Assembly (NCBI RefSeq): GCF_018143015.1
Contig: NC_054758.1
Location: forward strand, 17,521,001 to 17,585,000
Length of the DNA: 64,000 nucleotides
DNA from: Lytechinus variegatus
Lineage: Eukaryota; Echinodermata; Echinoidea; Temnopleuroida; Toxopneustidae
Reading direction: 5' to 3'
The translations under genes were made by a program, and so were the position numbers. Positions 24,239 through 35,091 of the stretch are shown here, piece by piece. Position 1 is the first letter of the stretch. Every line of letters begins with the position of its first letter. The notes beneath the pieces are model-generated. The model saw nothing but the letters and a program-made list of their open reading frames with translations, was not told the DNA's origin and ran no database searches.

Positions 24239-24345
24239 GAACTTCGGTCTCTCACTCTCTGTGAGTGTGACTGTGTATTTGGTGAGTGAACTTGAAGCAA
24301 CGGAGTTCAGCTGAACAACCAACAAAACAGAGACCGAAGCTTTTG
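24239..24345. repeat. Short inverted pair
   Basis: ACTTCGGTCTC and GAGACCGAAGCT pair across about 85 bases. It lies in the presumed NKIRAS 5' region. Confidence 0.35.
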
Positions 24346-24800
24346 GTCTATGGTGGGGGTAGCCATGAAGCTCCTAGAGAGTAAAAATCATTCAAGGCTA
24401 CTATCCAATCGTAATTTATTTGGCATTGGGCCGAGCTTAGCCGTCCTCCTCAGCTCAACACGGAACGGTCGTAACACACGCGCCCCGCCGTCTCTGTCCC
24501 GCGCGTGAGTCCGGCATCATCGTCAGCTCACTCGCTGAATCATAAATAGCTAAAAAAAAAAAACAATCACGCACCATATTTTCAGCAAATATTCACAATT
24601 ATGATGTCTAATATGAATTAATAGTGAAGAAAAATCGTGTAAGACGTGGATAAACTAGGGTATACTCTTTACTCTAAATAAAAGAAATAACTTTCGACAG
24701 TTACAATACATGTAGCTTCCGTAATGTCGTATGTCTTCTCTTGTGTCAGCGTCTGTTGTTTTACTTCCGGTACCGTATATTTGGTTGAGATCGAGATATG
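24340..24800 (-). promoter_or_regulatory. Probable NKIRAS promoter / 5' UTR region
   Basis: The segment 24460-24530 is the only strongly GC- and CpG-rich island nearby (CACGCGCCCCGCCGTCTC, CGCGCGTGAG). It lies 0.75 kb upstream of the coding start, where a non-coding first exon is expected because coding exon 1 has its own acceptor at 23729. An ETS-like ACTTCCGG lies at about 24762. The exact first exon and start site cannot be read from sequence. Confidence 0.4.
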
Positions 24801-24869
24801 GGGCGCCAAGTGTAAAGCCATTTATAATTCTGCTACAAAATTAATGATTTTGTTTGTAACATAAAAACC

Positions 24870-25200
24870 CTGCAATTCTTATTTTGTTACAAAATCAAAC
24901 GACAGCAATGACATTGTTACAAAATAAACCGACAGTAATGATATAGTTACATAATCAATCGACAGAAATGATTTTGTTACAAAGTCAATCGACAGAAATG
25001 ATTTTGTTACAAAATCAATTGACAGAAATGATTTTGTTACAAAATCATTGAAAAGTTGTTACAAATGATTTTGTCAACCAATAGAAATGATTTTGTTACA
25101 AAATCAATTGACAGGAATTATTTTGTTACAGAATCAGTCAACATAAATGATTTTGTTACAATCAATAAGAGGAATGATTCTGTAACAAAATCAATCGGCA
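24870..25200. repeat. 30-bp tandem array of 17-bp dyads
   Basis: About ten units of 30 bp occur with consensus GACAGAAATGATTTTGTTAC plus AAAATCAATC. Each contains GATTTTGTTACAAAATC, a palindrome apart from its centre. Units near 24980-25050 are almost identical and the flanking ones are degenerate. It is about 1.2 kb upstream of the NKIRAS start codon. Confidence 0.75.
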
Positions 25201-25603
25201 GGAATTCGGTTTTTTTTCTATTTTGTTTTGTAGGTATTCTATACATTTTCACCTCTCTTTGAACCATATTTCTTTCTCATCGCTTATTTTTTTCGTTTTT
25301 TTTTTGTATTCCACATTAATTCCCTCTCCCCGCTCTTATATAGCCGGCGAGCTGTCATTTCTTGCAGGATCGAATGTCGTGCTTTATCATAAAAAAGGTC
25401 TGGGTAAATATTTACCTAATTCGGGAATTCCAAGCAAACGACTTTTTGAAAAGCAGGGCCCTGCTGGGAACGATTTTTTTTATTGGGGATGCTGATGTCA
25501 ATTTGACAAGCCCCCCCCAAAAAAAAAAGGTTTTCACTATAAAAGGAAGCTAGGTCATTTTGATCCAGTGAAATTTGACAAACAAAACAAAGGAAAATGT
25601 TAT

Positions 25604-25634
25604 CTTTAGTTTAGTTTAGTTTAGTTTAGTTTAC
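25604..25634. repeat. (TTTAG)n microsatellite
   Basis: Six or so repeats of TTTAG. It is too short and of the wrong unit to be a telomere tract. Confidence 0.7.
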
Positions 25635-25807
25635 TCCAACGATGTTGTAGGACGAAGCCTGTTCATCGATCAAAGTAGAAATGTCTATTGTTGCTCTCCT
25701 TCAGACAAAATTAGATGCGCTACTTATGTTGGCATGGAGGGGTGGCAGGGGTATCGTAGACAGTGAAAAATCCCATGGAAACACACAAGAAACGAAAATT
25801 ACTCAAA

Positions 25808-25920
25808 GTCATAGGCAATCTTCTCCCAATGCTTATCCAGTCTATTCTTAAAAGCAATCACTGAACAAGCAGTAACTACATCTTCTGGGAGACTGTTCCA
25901 CACATCTATCACTCTTTACA
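25808..25920 (-). mobile_element. LINE 3' fragment
   Basis: On the minus strand this encodes RVIDVWNSLPEDVV and FKNRLDKHW, the typical C-terminal segment of CR1/L2/jockey-group LINE ORF2. The full LINE at 35092 has WNGLPENVV at the matching place. Only about 110 bp is kept; it is a 5'-truncated relic. Confidence 0.65.
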
Positions 25921-25940
25921 AAAATAAAGGTAATTTTCGC

Positions 25941-26089
25941 CAGTCTAAATAAAAATAAAGATAATTTACCAGACAGAGTATTGAGTGGGAGTGTGTGGTT
26001 TATTAACAACACGGCCAAGAGGCCGGATAATCGGATATCCGCGCGCTGTACAATGTAGCGACAATGCATTCATAATCAACACATTGGCG
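25941..26089 (-). repeat. LTR copy, left (3' LTR in element orientation)
   Basis: A direct repeat of the right-hand copy. Read on the minus strand it opens TGTGTTGATTATGAATGC, contains TTAATAAACC as a possible polyadenylation signal, and closes TTATTTTTATTTAGACT. It is short for an LTR (about 148 bp). Confidence 0.6.
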
Positions 26090-26090
26090 T

Positions 26091-27120
26091 GACTCATTTT
26101 TCCTTCATATTATCTTCTCCCTCAATATCTAAACTATCCAACCATTAGTAACACAAAAACAACTCTTCTAAATCTAACATAATTCTATGTATTACCAACT
26201 AATCCATTAACAAATCAAAAATTGTAAAGCAACTCTCATTTGACTTTCTCTTTACAGCATAAAATATTAAATTGCCTTTCAACACTTTAAATCATCTACA
26301 AACTAAAAACCGATCAAATGTTTTTCAACATACAAATCATTACTACTTGCATATAACTTGCATAAAAAATCCCATTAAACTTCAGCAATCATCCAAAAAT
26401 ACACATTACAAATCCTCACTAATAAGTAGTTTTAACAAACACATAAACCATTTAACATTTTATCTTAATCTCCTTAATATACTGTCTATTCAAAAGTGGT
26501 GAATGGGGTAAGTCTGCTAAAATAATAAAACACAGCAATAAAATACAATGACAATCTAAAAAGATAAATGAAGCTATACAAAACTCCAATCAGATTCTTA
26601 TCCATGAAGAGCAAAAAACTTTCAAATAATAAAATTGCCTATAAATCCTGCCTAGACATACAAACATATTTACATAAATGCACTGTTTTGTTAAAGTCAA
26701 ATACATACAATATCCCACCAGCAAAGGAGGATACAATTTGTTCATAATGCCTATACCAAATTAATGATAAAACAACAATAACAGATACATGACAGGTATG
26801 ATGATAAACAATTATATAATAAGACTATATTCAATCCAAATGAAATAAGGATATGATATGTTATGCATCAATAAACAAATGTCTCTAGTAAGTAAGTAAG
26901 TAATCTAAACATTAATGTAAGGCAAAACAGCAAACCTCAACATGATTATATTTCTACCAATAATTACTATTTACTTGTCAATAAACTATCAAAACATTAC
27001 TCCATAATTAAACTGTATGCTGGTGTAAACAGTACAAACCATACATTAAATCAAACATCAAGAGTTCTGCTACCTCTCATTTAGCATCAGCTGTCATTTA
27101 CAATTCCACTAACAATCAAA
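26091..27120. other. Retroelement internal AT-rich region
   Basis: AT-rich sequence with many CATTAAAC/ATAAAATAC words between the left LTR and the nested hAT-like element. No recognisable domain on either strand. Confidence 0.4.
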
Positions 27121-27739
27121 TCAGGGTGACCAGACGTCCCGTATTTCCCGGGATTGTCCCGTATTTTGCTTCTTTGTCCCGGCGTCCCGACAAACCCTTC
27201 CCGGGACGCCTATTTGTCCCGTATTTCAGAATATTGAACAAAATGTATTTAAAAGTGACGAATTTTCATCAAAATAACCAACAGATGACGAAGCAGAGAC
27301 AACAATAAAATCGATTTGCAAGTTCTACGGTGATTTTCTTGCTAACCCAATACATCGTAAACTAACTGGCCTCCTGCCATTGTGTGGCAGGCTACTAGCT
27401 AGGCATGTAGGATCTGACCAGATTCTCTCCACCAAACATGCCAAAATAATCACAAAATCGGCGGGAAATTTGTATGACTATATTATGGATTCTCAGATTA
27501 CTGATTTGGAGATGTAATCTCGGAGGAACAAGTTATTGAGTTTTCATAACTAGATCTAGTTGTTTCAGCTTTCGTTTTGAGTCTTGTGTATGATGCCGCG
27601 ATGTTTCATCTAATTTTTAAGTAAAAAAAAATCACTTTGAATTTTATTCATTTCTAAAACATTATTTTTAATTCTAAAATTATATTTGAAAAACACCAAA
27701 TATCATTATGATTTTTGTTAGATTATTTAATTTTTTTTG

Positions 27740-28465
27740 CTTGAAGTTTGAACTTTTTTCCTCTTTCTTTTTTTTCTATCCTTCTTTCTTCATCTTTCTA
27801 TCCTTCCTGCTTGCCCGTTTTTGTTCCATCTATCTTTATTTCCTATTTGTCTTTCCTGATCCTTTCTCTGTTCATTTTTCTTTTTCCCCCTTTTTCTTAC
27901 CCGTCTTCTTTATCAAATTTCCCTATTTATATTCTTTCTTTCTTAAAACTTTTTCTCCCCCCTCCCTTTTCTTTAAATTCTTTCTCTTCCATTATGTTTT
28001 CATTCCCTCCTCACTTAAATTCTTTCTCCCTCTCTTCCTCCTTTCTTTCATTCTTCATTTTACTTTTCCTTCCAATTCTTTATCTCCCTCTCTCTCTTAA
28101 TTCCTTCCTTCCTTCTTTCTCTGTTTGCTTCTTTCTTTCAAATGAAGGAAACATTTTTCTTTCCTTCATTCTTTCTTTCCTCATTTTTCTCACTTTTTTT
28201 CTTTCTCTCCTTTATGTTGTCTTTCACACATTGTATTCTTCTTCCATTCCCTTTTCTTTCTTTCTTTCTGTATTCAATTCAAAGAATGACGGTAACATTT
28301 TTCGCTATTTTATTCTTTCTTTTATTCTAACTTTCTTTTATTCTTTTTTCATTTTCCCTTTAATTTTTTCTTTCTTCTCAATTCATCTCTTTTCTTTCGT
28401 CTTTTCTTTCTCTCCTTCATTCTTTCGTTCACCCATCCTTCCAATTCTTTATAATTTTTCACAGG
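27740..28465. repeat. Polypyrimidine tract
   Basis: About 700 bp of degenerate TTTC/CTTT/TTCC sequence with very few purines. The long Ser/Phe/Leu reading frame across it is a composition artefact. It lies inside hAT-like element A. Confidence 0.85.
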
Positions 28466-28471
28466 TGTAAC

Positions 28472-29449
28472 CAGTGGCGTAAGTACGGGGGGCACGTACC
28501 CCCCCCCCCATCGGCTGGCCAAAAAAAACGGGGGAAAAAGAGAAAAAGATGGAGAAAGTGAGAGAAACGTAGTGGGAAGGAAAAATTATTGTTAATTATG
28601 TTATATTATATTAAAATTATGTTATATTACATAAAAATAAAAAAGATATCATAACTTTATAAAACATAATTTGCTCAGGGCCTATGTCTTCATTGTTCCT
28701 GATGCTCGCATTGTCTGTTTAACGAGATATATAATCCTGTTGTACTAAAACCTCCCGTTTTCAAGTCAATATACACCAAATATATTTCCTCACACTTCGA
28801 ATTATTATTGTTTTATGCAGTGACATATCATTTTAAGGTCTTAATATCAAACATTTCACGTCCGCGCTTACGTTCGCATTAGTGGATTAGTGAGATATGT
28901 CCGCTCTTCATGAATTCCTAAAATCAGTCTCTAAAATATCCCTTTTTCTGATCTGAATATAAAAAATTTCAGCTTGCGCTCGCATCATTTGGTTAGTGAA
29001 ATACGCATGGTCTACGTGAATTCCTACAAACAAGCCTTAGAATGTCCCTCTTCAGGTGTGAATTTCCTAATTTTTAACTCGCGCTTCGCGCTCGCAATAT
29101 TTGATTAGTGAGAAGTGCATTTTAATCATGATTACAATGACTATAATACAGGTGCTTTATGTGTTTGGATGCATATAATTCTAAAAAATCAGCAAGCGCT
29201 TGGTACTCGCATTAGATTACTATGGTGAGATATGCATACTCTCAGATTCCTATAATATAGTCCTTAAAATGTCCGTTTGGGGTCAATATATACAAAAATT
29301 TCAGCTCGCGCATACATATTCGTTTAATAACACTGTCCTTAAAATGTCTCTATAGGTCAGTATACATAGCAACTGAGCGCGCTTACTAGGTGAATCAAAA
29401 TTTTTGCCGGTGCCCCCCCCCCCATGCCGTGACTCACGGTACGCCACTG
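28472..29449. mobile_element. Nested hAT-like element B, perfect 8-bp TSD
   Basis: Ends CAGTGGCGTAAG and CGTACGCCACTG are inverted, flanked by GGTGTAAC at 28464-28471 and again at 29450-29457. It is 978 bp and non-autonomous. The interior has several degenerate ~110-bp units with words like CGCGCTTCGCGCTCGCA and GTGAGATATGC. An inverted partial relative lies at about 40925-41180. Confidence 0.88.
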
Positions 29450-29540
29450 GGTGTAACACTGTGTAGCCTTCTTTGTTGATCTTTTTTTTGTCGATTGTCC
29501 CGTATTTCATTTTGTGAAATCTGGTCACCCTGAATCAAGT

Positions 29541-30120
29541 AGTAATATCTTCATCACCCTACCTCTTCATTCTATCTCTTTATCCCACCTTCACTTCATA
29601 CTAGTAGGAAAACATATAACAACCTGCATCATGGTACATTCTTGCACCTTACACTCTACCTCTTCACTCTATCTCTTCATCCCACCTTCACTTCATAGGA
29701 ACACACAACCTGCACCATGGTACGTTCTTGCACCTTACCCTCATTCATGAAACAACCATTTCAGTCATTCCAGTCCAGTCAACTCTTCAAACATTAATAC
29801 TCAGCACACTGTCTACCTCCAATGTAATAAACAAGTGAGCAAATATCAAATACACTAACTCACACATCAACAAACATCGAAAAAGTCACATCCTAAACTC
29901 AGCATTTATCCAAAACAGAAATCAACGGTTAACTCTAATTACAGTGTCAAAATACACATTAAAAAAGGAAAAAAAATGAAAGTACATTGTATATAATCAA
30001 ACACAATTCAGCCAGGTTGACGAAAAAACATACACAACATCGGGGTAAACAGTAGTTTAATGTAGTACAACCTGAAAAATGTACATGCAAAAAGTCAACA
30101 CAGACAACATATAAGATCCA
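29541..30120. repeat. Retroelement internal region with short duplication
   Basis: An ~80-bp unit at about 29565-29650 (CTCTTTATCCCACCTTCACT, then CACCTTACACTCTACC) is repeated at about 29655-29735. The rest is AT-rich with no domain. Confidence 0.5.
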
Positions 30121-30123
30121 GAC

Positions 30124-31635
30124 CTAATGAGCACAAATCATATGATGTGGGGTAGATGGGGGGTCCAAAGGGATGACTAGCAATGGGGCAGGGGAATGAA
30201 AGTCCAGGGCTTGACGTACGAGAGGGGAAAATTTTGGAGGGTGGTCATGGGCTGTGGTGAAGAGGCAAGGCTGGATCAGGTAGTCATCATCCGCTGCTGG
30301 GATATCGGAGGTGATACCAGACTGAAAGATATGGAATGCCGTATGGTGACTGGAACCTGTGGCTTGGGAAAGATTGGGACGTATGGGTGGGCTACTGTCT
30401 CTGTGAGAAAGGGGCAGAGGCACCTTACTAGAACATTCAGGGATGTCAGGAGGGATGGGTGTGGGACTACTCAGCAGAGGAATGGCAAATGGAGTAGGGG
30501 CCGGTAACATATGTATGCCGTCATCAGCGTGGGGCCCTGGAGGGTCAGGGAAACCGCAGGCTGTCAGTTGAGGATGGTCGGTAGGGCTGGCTGTCATCTG
30601 AAGGTCAGCGTCAAAGCAAGCATGGGCTCTCGAGGAAGGCGAACCGTGGTCATGGGCACCACGGGCTATTGTCTCTGAGGAACCGTGATCATGGGCACCA
30701 CGGGCTATTGTCTCTTAGGAACCGTAACCATGGGCACCACAGGCTACTGTCTCTGAGGAACCGTAATCATAGGCACCACGGGCTACTGTCACTGAAGAGC
30801 TGTGATTGTGGGCACCATGGGCGACTGTCTCTGACGAACCGTGATCATTGGCAACATAGTGTGATGGAGGGTCGTGGCCATCGGCACAACAGGCTATCTT
30901 CATTGGAGTGGAATCAAAGGTGACATGATTCGACATCTCTGAACGATGGACTGTATTATCGGTTACTGTCACGGCTTCTGCAGAATCTGGTGGGTAGCGA
31001 CGAGGGTGGTCGTCAGTCATCTCGATGGTATGAAGAATGGCCGGTGTAAGGTCACTTAGGCTATCAGTGTGTGAAAAGTCATGTGACTGTAAGCACTGTG
31101 TACAATCAGGATCATCGTAAGGGGGTTGTGAAGTTTCATGTATGTAAGGTGTAGTGTGTGAATGACCAGGTGGGTGTGGAGATGTCGGGATGTTAATAGA
31201 GTCCAACTCAACCACGAAATCATCACTGAGCGAAACGAACGAAAACCGGTTGTTGAGTGGATCCGAATCGGTTAAGTCTGACTGATCAGCTACCGGATCA
31301 TGCGAGCATGGCGAAACGATCGAATCAGGCAAGCATGACTTATAATCGAACGAATCGGGCGAGCGCAGCGAAATGTGAGAATCGGACATGAGCAGCGAAA
31401 CGATAGAATCGGGCTTGTGCAACGAGCAGACCGAAACGGGTGAGTGCAAATCATCGAGCTCAGGCAACTGCACTTCTTCGTTGGTCAAACCAGAACCTGA
31501 CAGATGAGACTGAGCCTTCGAGACAGGCATACGAAACTTGTCGGATGTTTCAGGCACAATATCAGATGTAGGCCTATGCTCATCAACATCATGCACTAGG
31601 GGAGTATTGTGAACAACTTCACTATTCCTGTTCAA
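30124..31635 (-). mobile_element. Retroelement low-complexity coding region
   Basis: Minus-strand open sequence rich in Ser, Pro, His and Asp, in two stretches, with no recognisable enzyme domain. It belongs to the LTR retroelement fossil: the DNA element at 31634-34070 lies between it and the protease-like segment. A 48-bp tandem array forms part of it. Confidence 0.5.
30630..30870. repeat. 48-bp tandem array
   Basis: About five units carry GGGCACCACGGGCTATTGTC and GAACCGTGATCAT, translating on the minus strand to a 16-residue repeat. Part of the retroelement fossil. Confidence 0.75.
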
Positions 31636-31962
31636 GGGCGCCGGAAGCGGGGGGGCAGGGGGGGCACTTGCCCCCCCAAAGAAAATTTTGGGGGGGCAAA
31701 ACGAGATTTTGCCCCCCCCCCATGTGCCCCCCTAAAAGTAGAAAAATGATATTATTTAAGGACAAAAGTAAACGATAAAGGCACTTTTCTGCTTAAGAAT
31801 TGTCATTTCTTTTGTCAAAAATGAAAAAATTTCGCCCCTGACGGGGCAATTACACATCTTAGTAAGCCTTGTGTCTTTTGACGAACATGTCCCTCTGTGA
31901 AACATACATTTGATAAGCCCCTTTTCCATCTAATTACAGTGTGATCACGTTTAACCTTTAAT

Positions 31963-32518
31963 ACCCCCATTCCACAGAGAACAAGACCGCTGGAATACTT
32001 TTGAAAGACCATGAATTTTGGTTGATCTTTCAGAGGTCTCTCAATGAACCTACAATGGTCTTTGAGGTCTTACACGAGTTTTGACCAATCTTTCAGTGAT
32101 CTTCGTGGTCTTCATGGGCTCCAAAACTTTTTGAAACGGTTCAAAACAGTCTTACAACGGTCTTACAGGAATATTGTCTTTCAGTGGTCTTTCAGCAGTC
32201 TTTCAGCGGTCTTTCGATGAACTTTCAAAGGTCTTCATAGTCTTTCATTGATCTTTCGGCAGTCTCTCAATAATTCTGAAAGATCACTTATTGCTTAAAA
32301 GATCTCTGAAAGACCAATTAAAGATCTCGAGAGGACTAGTCTAAGACCAGTACGACAAGAAATATCCATCAGTCTTTCAGAGTTCTTTGAGGGGTCTTTC
32401 TGAGCCATTCCACAGAGATGAACAATTTCATTGATCTTCAAAACCGCTGTAAGACCTCACCAATTTTAAGTCTTTCAGTGGTCTTTCAATGGTCTCCGTT
32501 CTGTGGAATGGGGGCCTA
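31963..32518. repeat. GTCTTTC-word inverted element, copy 1
   Basis: Ends TACCCCCATTCCACAGAGA and CTGTGGAATGGGGGCCTA are inverted. The interior consists of many GTCTTTC, GATCTTTC and GGTCTTACA words in the left part and pairing words in the right. No coding potential. The second copy is at 50053-50669. Confidence 0.75.
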
Positions 32519-32608
32519 TTATAATGAATACATTTCAGACTAAAAAATTTGCATGCTGGCTGTGTCGGCTAACAAACGCGAGGTCGCCCAGAAACGCTCA
32601 GACCGGGG

Positions 32609-32762
32609 TGGTGTTTCATCAATATTTTCGTCCGACAAGTTGTAAGATCTGACAACTTTTCTGTATTCTGATTGGTTGAGAAGCATTGTTACCATAGTAA
32701 CTGTCGGATAAAACAGGACTTGTCGGATAAAACGTCCTACAAGTCCTTTCATGAAACGCTCC
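32609..32762. repeat. MITE (GTTTCAT...ATGAAAC)
   Basis: Left GGTGTTTCATCAATATTTTC and right CTTTCATGAAACGCTCCC are partly inverted. Inner CCGACAAGTTGTAAGATC pairs with GGACTTGTCGGATAAAAC. A half-copy lies at 62344-62420. Confidence 0.55.
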
Positions 32763-34070
32763 CCGGACCAGATATCACCAACGCGCGTGAACGCTAGTTA
32801 CTCGAGCAATATATGGAATCTGAAAATAGCTGTAAAACCGAAAAGTTTAAAGAGTTATAGAGGATTGAGTAATTGCTTATTGGATAAATGAGAAGATGCT
32901 ATCTTGATCGAGTCGGCGAAAGGAGTGCAGAGCAGGAGTACTCATCTATCAACTAATCAAGCCTCTTCTTCAACCTTTTCTGGTTTACTGTCTTTATCAA
33001 GACTACGCCCGTTTGAACAAAAAATTACTCGACTATCAACTGTTTACTTCCTCCTATCAATTTTACTTCTTCCTCTATCCACTTTTTTTTCGAAAACTCC
33101 ACATGGTGTACCGTCAACCACATCCGCTGTTGGAATGTAATTGTTTTCTTCTAAATAATGTTACATAATGTACATTATAAACTGCCGTAGTTTGTTAGTT
33201 CATGATTATTTACAAATGAATATTTCCTGGAATTTGATATTCATCATTTCCTAGTTATGGTCACATTTTCCCCAGAAAATATGTAAAGAAAAAAGAAGAT
33301 TTTGAAGGGGCCATCCAAAAGTGCTTGCAGCCAAAGGAAACACATAAATCGAGTAATGTTTTAAATTTTCAGAAAAGTTTTAAATTGTTGGACAATAATT
33401 AAGCAGGTCATATTTCTTTTTCCTCCAGTTACAAAATATGAAACGTTTTGCCTATGCATGGATAATCAGGGACTCTCTCCAATGCTGAGGTCAGAAATTA
33501 TTTAAATAGAATGGGGATTTAAGCGCTTATCGTCGTCTGCCACGTCAGAACAGTTTGACATTTTGAATTCAAAAAGACATTGATTAGAATGTATTTTGGT
33601 TCTGTTGTTACGCTTCTTCTGCTTAATACACTCCTTGAAACTTATAATAATTGTGCTCTCTCGCGTCGTCCGTGTATGCAAATGTACATAAATAAATATT
33701 TCTGAAAGGATATTGCATGAAAAATGTAATTTCTGGTATTTTGAGTCAATATAAGCGTATTACGTAATTTAATTGATCAGACACGAAAACCACATTCCGA
33801 ATTATAAGATCGTTTTGCGCGTAGGTTCTCATAAACTCTGAATATAGTCTTTCGTAGTGAATTCTATGTTTAATTCTCAAGAAATTTATTTTTGAATTCT
33901 CTTTAATAGAAACGTAACTTTTAAACTCCATTTTTACACAAAGTCCTTACCGTGGGGGGGGGGGGTCCCACGCCCTCTCCCGCTCGATCGCTTCGGTATC
34001 TCACGCTGTCAAAAATATTGTGCCCCCTTCGGGATTTTGCCCCCCCAAAACTGAAAGTGTTCCGGCGCGC

Positions 34071-34891
34071 CTGTTCCTGTTCGGTCGGATTTGACTAACC
34101 CCACTTGACTCTACACAATTGGCGGAACATTCAGACTCCAAGGAGTGGACATCCTTAGACACAACACTCAGATTCGGTTGACTCTCATCTGAGTAGACAC
34201 CAAGATCTTGCTCACTATTCCCTGGGACTATAACAATGGGGTCTGGCCTAGACACCACATGCATAGGATCAACATCGCCACCAATCTCATCATGAGTAAA
34301 CTGATCTAGATCTACACGAGTATTCTTGCACACCAAAGATTTGTCACTCATGACACCACTTGGTTTACTATGATAGATGAAAACAGAATCATCACTGAAT
34401 GTGATCAGATGCCTAGCTGGTCTAACCGATATGTCATTTGCCTCCATAAATGGGGCACCAGCAACAATTCCAGCATTTGTCATGGCATCATCCTCAACAA
34501 CCAAACCATCAAATTGTAATTCTAGGCCATCACGAAAGAGTGGAAAATAAGTGAGGCCAATAATATAATTTCTGCTGACATGTTTAGATATTTCATTGTA
34601 CTCATCTTCAATCACCATCTCATCAATCAATATCTCCAATCCCAATATCTCTGCCATTGATTCACTAATTAAATTCACCTCACATGCACTCCTAATCTCT
34701 ATTTTCACTTCTTTCTGTTCATAATTCTCATCAAAACCACACAATGCATGGAAATAAGGGGATGTAACTGTGTTACAAGGATTGGAGCATCGCTCCATTC
34801 TACTATTAACCGCCACGCCCTCTCGCGAGGCGGTGCCCTTGGCCGCGGACACGCCCACATGTATCTTCGAGCAACTATTCATACTGCACAT
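34071..34891 (-). mobile_element. Protease-like segment of the LTR retroelement
   Basis: Open minus-strand sequence contains GAPFMEANDISVRPA followed by an ITF...SVFIYHSK strand, a pattern I know from the aspartic-protease region of invertebrate gypsy-group polyproteins. It is treated as part of a fossil element. Sequence between it and the right-hand LTR (34892-35053) would be leader; a TGGTGGCAG that could act as a primer-binding site lies next to the LTR on the minus strand. Confidence 0.6.
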
Positions 34892-35091
34892 GAATTTAAG
34901 GTGAAGGGACTACACACTCAAAATGCAAAAGAACTCAAACCTATCACCGTTAGTCTAACGGAGCGCCTGGCCCCTTGTATAGAGTAAGAATTATCGGACT
35001 GTTGGTAGGATCACCTTAGGGCCTTAGGTTCAGACCACAAGCTGCCACCACGACAGTCTAAATAAAAATAAAGATAATTTACCAGACAGAG

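Larger units (their letters stand above)
27122..29532. mobile_element. Non-autonomous hAT-like element A
   Basis: Perfect 13-bp terminal inverted repeats CAGGGTGACCAGA / TCTGGTCACCCTG are flanked by AATCAAAT (27114-27121) and AATCAAGT (29533-29540), an 8-bp target duplication with one mismatch. Several GTCCCGTATTT words lie inside both ends. The interior holds a ~700-bp pyrimidine tract and a second nested element, and no transposase. It is inserted in the LTR retroelement. Confidence 0.82.
31634..34069. mobile_element. GC-flanked non-autonomous DNA element
   Basis: Ends GGGCGCCGGAAGC and TTCCGGCGCGCC are near-inverted. Inside each end is a G-rich/C-rich block (TTGCCCCCCCAAA and ATTTTGCCCCCCCAAAA). 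CCTGTTC occurs immediately outside both ends (31627-31633 and 34070-34076), consistent with a 7-8 bp target duplication. About 2.4 kb with no transposase seen. It interrupts the retroelement reading frame and contains the GTCTTTC palindrome at 31963 and a MITE at 32609. Confidence 0.7.

Noticed and set aside
24870-25200. CRISPR-like array
   Set aside because: The repeats are contiguous 30-bp units without unique spacers, in a eukaryotic intergenic region.
25056-25262. Frame with a 10-residue repeat
   Set aside because: The 30-bp satellite is a multiple of three, so any frame through it gives a peptide repeat. No start context, splice site or homology.
25604-25634. Telomere-like repeat
   Set aside because: The unit is TTTAG, not TTAGGG, and only about 30 bp long.
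27748-28470. 240-codon open frame rich in Ser, Phe and Leu
   Set aside because: It lies wholly in a pyrimidine-only tract inside a transposon, where stop codons are rare by composition. There is no domain or splice support.
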